From contig JAFQAM010000278.1 in NCBI GenBank assembly GCA_017416885.1, forward strand, positions 1 to 10,786: a stretch of 10,786 nt of DNA, read 5' to 3'. The translations under genes and the position numbers were made by a program. Within the stretch, counting starts at the first letter, position 1, and each line of letters opens with the position of its first letter. Under the pieces are notes generated by a model. It did not search any database, had not been told where the DNA came from, and worked only from the letters and a program-made list of their open reading frames with translations. Positions 7,786 through 10,786 of the stretch are shown piece after piece. The DNA is from Clostridia bacterium (GTDB taxonomy: Bacteria; Bacillota; Clostridia; Oscillospirales; CAG-272).

Positions 7786-7799
7786 CAAATATTTGTCAA
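7771..7799 (-). promoter_or_regulatory. Perfect consensus SigA promoter of the secreted LRR gene
   Basis: On the minus strand, TTGACA (7794-7799) and TATAAT (7771-7776) are exactly 17 bases apart, a full match to the vegetative consensus. The -35 box touches the azlD stop codon, and the -10 box lies in one arm of the 7755-7785 hairpin. AAGGAG for the gene follows at 7743-7748. Confidence 0.85.
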
Positions 7800-8111
7800 T
7801 TAAAACAGTAAAATAATACATTCAGCAGCCAATGCAGACAAGCAAGAGGCAATAGCAACAAATGTCAGCCCCTTGCCACGGTATGCAAAGAAGATGCCAA
7901 CAATAAGTCCCACCACGCTTGAAATAATATTGCCCGTTGCATAAATTGCATCAGGAATAGTCATTGATGTAAGCACTGAAAATGGAATATAGTAAAGAAA
8001 TGACTTTACATACTTATTTGTAATATTTTTCTTTACCGCCACAAAGGGAATAGCTCTTATAAGATAAGTTGATCCCGACAAAATCAAAAGATAAATTAAG
8101 AAATCATTCAT
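7800..8111 (-). CDS. azlD: AzlD, small subunit of a branched-chain amino acid exporter
   Basis: The 103-residue membrane protein has about four hydrophobic segments and the family-typical early motif TYLIRAIPF (residues 15-23). In known systems (B. subtilis AzlCD, the related C. glutamicum BrnFE) the small AzlD-type protein pairs with AzlC to export branched-chain amino acids such as leucine, isoleucine and valine, and their toxic analogues. The ATG at 8111 is chosen because it gives the usual family length, begins MNDFLIYL, and overlaps the end of azlC by 8 bases (ATGAATGA), with AAGGGGG upstream. This arrangement implies translational coupling. A longer reading from 8168 would only add a shadow of azlC. 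It is the last gene of the azlCD unit, followed at once by a hairpin terminator. Confidence 0.9.
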   Translation of the reverse strand: MNDFLIYLLILSGSTYLIRAIPFVAVKKNITNKYVKSFLYYIPFSVLTSMTIPDAIYATGNIISSVVGLIVGIFFAYRGKGLTFVAIASCLSALAAECIILLF

Positions 8112-8811
8112 TTTCGTTTTCCCCCTTATCTTTGATAGGGAACAAAAATGCTCCTGTAAGTGACGCAATAATTGCGCATATGCTTATGGAAATACCTCTT
8201 GGTATATCTCTTAAATAAGGTACATAATAGAGAATACAGCTTAAAAAGGCGGTAATGCAAATAACAATTATAATAGGCTTTGATTTTTTAGCAGGCGGAA
8301 TAACAATAGCTAAAAACATACCGTAAATTGCAATGCAAAGTGAGTTCATAATTACAGGCGGAAGCACATTTCCAATCAAGCTGCCGAAAAGCGTGCCAAG
8401 TGTCCAACCAATCCAAGGAGCGCATGACAAGCCTAAAAATAGCTTAGGCGTTGCTCCCTTTTCCTGTGATGCAACGGCAAAAATTTCATCAGTAATGAAA
8501 AAGCCAAGAAGCCATCTTTTTATCCCCTTAAAATCAGATGATACAGTTTGCGAAAGCGAAACCGACATAAAGGAATAACGCATATTTATTGTCAACTGTG
8601 ATACAAGCATTGTAATGTATTGCCCCGGATTAACCATAACCTGTATTCCCGCAAGCTGACCGGCTGATGTTAATGTCAGCATAGAAATCAGTACGGCTTG
8701 ATACCAGGAAAAGCCGTAGGATACAGCCATAATACCAAAAGTAAAGGATACCGAAAGATATCCAAGTCCAATAGGGACACCTAACCTAAGTCCCCTCAAA
8801 AAGTCCTTCAT
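8104..8811 (-). CDS. azlC: AzlC, large subunit of a branched-chain amino acid exporter
   Basis: The 235-residue protein is rich in membrane helices and shows motifs I associate with AzlC: LTLTSAGQLAG (45-55), INMRYSFMSVSLSQ (75-88) and ITDEIFAVA (106-114). It would sit in the cytoplasmic membrane and, with AzlD, export branched-chain amino acids or analogues. The start at 8811 gives MKDFLRGLRLGVPI, a usual family N-terminus, and has GAAGGG about eight bases upstream. The 20 extra residues possible from 8871 include the promoter region and are not likely to be translated. The tail KDKGENENE is charged and cytoplasmic. No Lrp-type or LysR-type regulator gene is adjacent, so control of the operon is not evident from the window. 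Confidence 0.92.
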   Translation of the reverse strand: MKDFLRGLRLGVPIGLGYLSVSFTFGIMAVSYGFSWYQAVLISMLTLTSAGQLAGIQVMVNPGQYITMLVSQLTINMRYSFMSVSLSQTVSSDFKGIKRWLLGFFITDEIFAVASQEKGATPKLFLGLSCAPWIGWTLGTLFGSLIGNVLPPVIMNSLCIAIYGMFLAIVIPPAKKSKPIIIVICITAFLSCILYYVPYLRDIPRGISISICAIIASLTGAFLFPIKDKGENENE

Positions 8812-8842
8812 TTTATTGCCCTTCTTGAAAAAATATGTGGAT

Positions 8843-8871
8843 ATTATAGCACAAGCAGTCACATATTTCAA
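8843..8871 (-). promoter_or_regulatory. Extended -10 promoter of azlCD
   Basis: On the minus strand, TTGAAA (8866-8871) is followed after 17 bases by TATAAT (8843-8848), and TGC directly before the -10 makes it an extended -10. It lies just upstream of the chosen azlC start and argues against the longer azlC reading frame. Confidence 0.8.
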
Positions 8872-8886
8872 TACATTATATAATAA

Positions 8887-8923
8887 AATCAGCGCATTTC
8901 CGAATAAAAGAAATGCGCTGATT
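8887..8923 (-). terminator. Terminator of the FtsK-like gene
   Basis: A 14-bp perfect stem (8887-8900 with 8910-8923; core CAGCGCATTTC/GAAATGCGCTG) closes a 9-base loop. It starts four bases after the FtsK-like stop codon on the minus strand and continues into TTTATTATAT, separating this gene from azlCD. Confidence 0.8.
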
Positions 8924-8927
8924 AAAA

Positions 8928-10037
8928 CTATTTTATATTGTAATAAGGCTTTCCAGGTCTTTCGCGATAAACAACTCCCTCACGCATAAGCTGATTAAGA
9001 ATTTCCCTTGCCTTATAATAGCCGATTTTGAATTTTCTTTGAATAACGGAGATATAGAAGCAGTCAATTGTTTTGACAAACTCTCTTACCTCATTTAATA
9101 AATCCCCATCAATTGGCTTTAAGCTTTTTATGTAATTGTCAACAAAGACCTGAAGCTCCTTGCTTTTACAGTCATCATCCCAATAATAGAAGCTTAATCG
9201 CGAGGTATCAAATGGCTCACTCTCTAAGCTAACGCGTTGAAGCTTATATGAGTAGCTACTCAAAAGCGCTTCATTATCATTTAGCTTTTCAGCGCCCCCT
9301 TGACCCAAGCAAGATATAGAAGCGTTTCTATCCTTAACCTTGGACACAAGCTGCACAGGAATATTTGCAAGTGTATAGCGATTTACCGAGCTTATATCTA
9401 TATTTGTAGAGCCTAAAATAATATGAATACCTGCGGCTCTTGCTTTTTGAGTCAGCCTTATAATTCCATTACCAACCTCACGGTTAAGTGAGAAAAGCCT
9501 GTCATAATCATCAATGGCGATTACAATTCTTTTCATCTGTTTTCTTGTGTCATTACTGTATTTACCGTTGTATTCAGCGATATTTCTTACTAAGCTTTGC
9601 TCCATTAATTCAAATCTGTGCTCCATTTCAGTAACCATATATCTTAGAATACCGCTAACATAATTGTCATCATCTGTAATCTCATTTATAACACAAGGAA
9701 GAGGATTAAACTCCCTGTATTTTTCCTTTTTACCGCAGATAACAAAATCCACCTTATCTACATATTCGGTAGTCAACTGATAAAGAATATTAAGTAGCGC
9801 CCAATGTGTGCTGTTACCGCCAACGAGTAAATGCGGTGCTTCAATTAGATTTAAATTAACCGCATCCCCATTATCATCATAGCCAACACTAAAATCAAGA
9901 GAAAAATTTTCTTTTTCGTAAAGCGTTTTTTTCGGCTTTTCAATTTCAAATGTGTCAAAGCCTTCCTCTTTATCCCGAGCAACCATTTTTTCTAATTCCT
10001 CAAGAAAATCTATTAAATCCTTATCGTCGTCGTACAT
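8928..10037 (-). CDS. FtsK/SpoIIIE paralogue with lost Walker A motif (probable pseudo-ATPase)
   Basis: The 369-residue protein follows the FtsK/SpoIIIE motor outline. APHLLVGG (67-74) matches the strand before the P-loop. Then come MVTEMEHRFELM (134-145) with VRNIAEYN (150-157), a Walker B-like strand IVIAIDDYDRL (171-181), and RLTQKARAAGIHIILGSTN (194-212) with LANIPVQL (223-230) and LGQGGAEKL (244-252). Residues about 315-369 look like the FtsK gamma winged helix (VIQRKFKIGYYKAREILNQL, then EGVV). The P-loop itself is gone: where FtsK has a GxxGSGKS sequence, this protein has GGNSTHWA, with no Lys or Ser/Thr of Walker A. The Walker B glutamate is Asp and the family TQRPS segment reads STNID. 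The N-terminal membrane helices of FtsK are also missing. ATP hydrolysis is therefore unlikely, and I infer a DNA-binding or partner-binding role. GAGGGA precedes the ATG by five bases. Confidence 0.85.
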   Translation of the reverse strand: MYDDDKDLIDFLEELEKMVARDKEEGFDTFEIEKPKKTLYEKENFSLDFSVGYDDNGDAVNLNLIEAPHLLVGGNSTHWALLNILYQLTTEYVDKVDFVICGKKEKYREFNPLPCVINEITDDDNYVSGILRYMVTEMEHRFELMEQSLVRNIAEYNGKYSNDTRKQMKRIVIAIDDYDRLFSLNREVGNGIIRLTQKARAAGIHIILGSTNIDISSVNRYTLANIPVQLVSKVKDRNASISCLGQGGAEKLNDNEALLSSYSYKLQRVSLESEPFDTSRLSFYYWDDDCKSKELQVFVDNYIKSLKPIDGDLLNEVREFVKTIDCFYISVIQRKFKIGYYKAREILNQLMREGVVYRERPGKPYYNIK

Positions 10038-10069
10038 ATGTATCCCTCACTGTCAATATACTTTATTTC

Positions 10070-10099
10070 ATTATATCATAGAGAGGGAAGCAATTGCAA
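10070..10099 (-). promoter_or_regulatory. Candidate extended -10 promoter of the FtsK-like gene
   Basis: On the minus strand, TTGCAA (10094-10099) and TATAAT (10070-10075) are 18 bases apart, and TGA just before the -10 gives an extended -10. It suggests the FtsK-like gene can be transcribed separately from the small gene upstream. Confidence 0.65.
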
Positions 10100-10162
10100 G
10101 ATTTATTCCAATTATAAAAGAGAAGCTTAAATCAATTTTATTATGAATTATCATCTCGTCAT

Positions 10163-10191
10163 ATAAATTGCAAAATCTTGCATAAATTGCA
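10163..10191. repeat. Direct repeat ATAAATTGCA between the small gene and the FtsK-like gene
   Basis: ATAAATTGCA occurs at 10163-10172 and again at 10182-10191, a spacing of 19 bases, with a 5-bp TGCAA/TTGCA hairpin between the copies. A related inverted element, TGCAAGATTT (10095-10104), overlaps the FtsK-like -35 box and is complementary to 10173-10182. These could be regulator sites or just AT-rich sequence. Confidence 0.35.
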
Positions 10192-10206
10192 TCTTTAGAG
10201 CATCAA

Positions 10207-10416
10207 CTACACTTGCGGGGATTTATAGTTAGGAATACCGTCAACAAGCATCTGCATCTCCCGTTTAGTTTTTGTATTTCTGGACCGTTCAATAATTTCG
10301 TCCTGTGTCATATCGTCCATAGAAAGAAACGCATTAAACGCGCTTATATTGTGAGCAAGCGCCATAGAAAATCCAAGAGGTAATCCCTCACCTAAATTAT
10401 ATTTATTATCATTCAT
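10207..10416 (-). CDS. Small conserved-looking protein of unknown function, 69 residues
   Basis: The protein is soluble, with no membrane helix or signal peptide. The segment LGEGLPLGFSMALAHN (residues 8-23) is followed by two probable helices containing MTQDEIIERSRN and KREMQMLVDGI. I have a general memory of small Firmicutes proteins with a similar pattern (LPxGFxMALAxN, then an xxIIxxA helix and an EMxxLV helix), all annotated as hypothetical, so no function is given. The ATG at 10416 is preferred because GAGG (10423-10426 on the complement) precedes it at the right distance, while the ATG at 10428 overlaps that site. It lies between rnpB (divergent) and the FtsK-like gene (same strand, about 170 bases downstream). 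No clear terminator separates it from the latter, so part of the transcript may continue. Confidence 0.75.
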   Translation of the reverse strand: MNDNKYNLGEGLPLGFSMALAHNISAFNAFLSMDDMTQDEIIERSRNTKTKREMQMLVDGIPNYKSPQV

Positions 10417-10427
10417 AAAAAACCTCA

Positions 10428-10454
10428 TAATAGCAAGTAGCTATTACTATTATA
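10428..10454 (-). promoter_or_regulatory. Putative -10 box and leader palindrome of the small gene
   Basis: TATAAT (10449-10454 on the minus strand) lies about 35 bases upstream of the ATG at 10416, but no good -35 box is present. A 7-bp palindrome TAATAGC/GCTATTA (10428-10434 with 10440-10446) overlaps the likely transcription start. It could be an operator or a leader hairpin, which would fit an activator-dependent or repressed promoter. Confidence 0.4.
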
Positions 10455-10528
10455 AGTAGAACCGCCAAAAAGATGTTTGGCAATTTCAGGCGAGCGCACT
10501 GTTCTTGTGACTTAATGCAAAAGGATAG

Positions 10529-10573
10529 CTGAATGCTGACCGCTAACCAGCACTAACAACTAACCGCTAAAAC
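10529..10573 (+). repeat. Tandem heptad repeat upstream of rnpB
   Basis: Six units start with CTRA: CTGAATG, CTGACCG, CTAACCA (followed by an extra GCA), CTAACAA, CTAACCG and CTAAAAC. The starts are 10529, 10536, 10543, 10553, 10560 and 10567. The tract ends four bases before the rnpB -35 box. The unit CTAACCG is also in the left-edge heptad tract at 138-144. Confidence 0.65.
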
Positions 10574-10576
10574 ATC

Positions 10577-10605
10577 TTGACAAAATACGAATTTTTTATT
10601 ATAAT
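10577..10605 (+). promoter_or_regulatory. Perfect consensus promoter of rnpB
   Basis: TTGACA (10577-10582) and TATAAT (10600-10605) are separated by exactly 17 bases. Full consensus is expected for a highly expressed stable RNA. Transcription should begin near 10612, where the RNase P RNA sequence starts. Confidence 0.88.
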
Positions 10606-10611
10606 ATTAGC

Positions 10612-10786
10612 GAACTAATCTGGACGGTTGCGCCGTAGAATGCCGAAAGGTACTATGGTGAGGAAAGTCCGTGCTTCACAGGGCAGGATAACTGATAACA
10701 TCAGCCGAGGGTGACCTTAGGGAAAGTGCAACAGAAAATTACCGCCGAGCAATCGGTAAGGATGAAAACGCGAGGTAAAAGCTCAC
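10612..10786 (+). ncRNA. rnpB: RNase P RNA, type A, 5' part (cut by window end)
   Basis: This is the catalytic RNA of RNase P, which trims the 5' leaders of tRNA precursors. The universal element GAGGAAAGTCC (CR-I and the 5' strand of helix P4) is at 10660-10670. CAGGGCAGGATAAC follows at 10678-10691, and GTGCAACAGAAA is at 10726-10737. Helix P3 can be drawn from CGCCGTAG (10631-10638) with CTATGGTG (10653-10660), capped by a GAAA tetraloop. The end of the window, GGTAAGGATGAAAACGC then GAGGTAAAAGCTCAC, matches the P10-P12 region. The 3' half, with the second strand of P4, lies outside the window. The 5' end is placed from the promoter distance and is accurate to a few bases. Confidence 0.95.

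Noticed and set aside
8104..8168. Extended azlD start at 8168
   Set aside because: The extra residues overlap azlC coding sequence, lack a ribosome binding site, and exceed the usual AzlD length; ATG 8111 fits the standard overlapping arrangement.
10051..10056. TTGACA on the minus strand just before the FtsK-like gene
   Set aside because: A -10 at the proper distance would fall inside the coding sequence beyond the ATG; the TATAAT at 10070-10075 belongs to an upstream -35 instead.

Overview
The window looks like chromosomal DNA from a low-GC, Gram-positive member of the Clostridia, probably a gut or rumen anaerobe near the Oscillospiraceae or Lachnospiraceae. The grounds are AT-rich intergenic DNA, strong purine-rich ribosome binding sites, SigA-type TTGACA/TATAAT promoters, many hairpin terminators, a cytoplasmic GH106-like glycosidase, BspA-type leucine-rich surface proteins with an InlB B-repeat and MBG-like domains, an AzlCD exporter and a type A RNase P RNA. 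This placement is an inference from gene content; no marker gene fixes the species.

Left part (1-3918). The first 160 bases hold no gene I can name. They contain an isolated tRNA-like T-arm, a short tandem heptad repeat and a bidirectional hairpin terminator. A SAM-dependent methyltransferase follows on the minus strand. It diverges, with its own good promoter, from a large glycoside hydrolase of the GH106 (alpha-L-rhamnosidase) type on the plus strand. The hydrolase has no signal peptide, so it should act on oligosaccharides already taken up.

Middle (3919-7799). Two surface-directed leucine-rich-repeat proteins face each other and share one strong bidirectional terminator. The plus-strand one is a lipoprotein (two MBG-like domains, one InlB B-repeat, then BspA-type LRRs). 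The minus-strand one is a secreted protein with a degenerate LRR core and an uncharacterised C-terminal domain. The minus-strand gene has a textbook consensus promoter whose -10 box lies inside a 14-bp perfect hairpin, which is also the likely terminator of the azlCD operon upstream.

Right part (7800-10786). azlC and azlD overlap by 8 bases and encode a two-component branched-chain amino acid exporter. Upstream, also on the minus strand, lies a gene for an FtsK/SpoIIIE-related protein. It keeps the RecA-like motor outline and a C-terminal winged-helix (gamma-like) domain but has lost the Walker A lysine and serine and other ATPase signature residues. A 69-residue conserved-looking small protein of unknown function precedes it. 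The window ends in the 5' half of the RNase P RNA gene (rnpB), transcribed on the plus strand from a perfect consensus promoter. A tandem heptad repeat (CTRAnnn units) abuts that promoter; the same unit occurs beside the T-arm at the left end.

The genes do not form one pathway. Most are single-gene or two-gene transcription units, each with a visible promoter and terminator. The items most worth a second look are the ATPase-dead FtsK paralogue, the heptad repeats beside RNA-like sequences, and the promoter-in-hairpin at 7755-7799.
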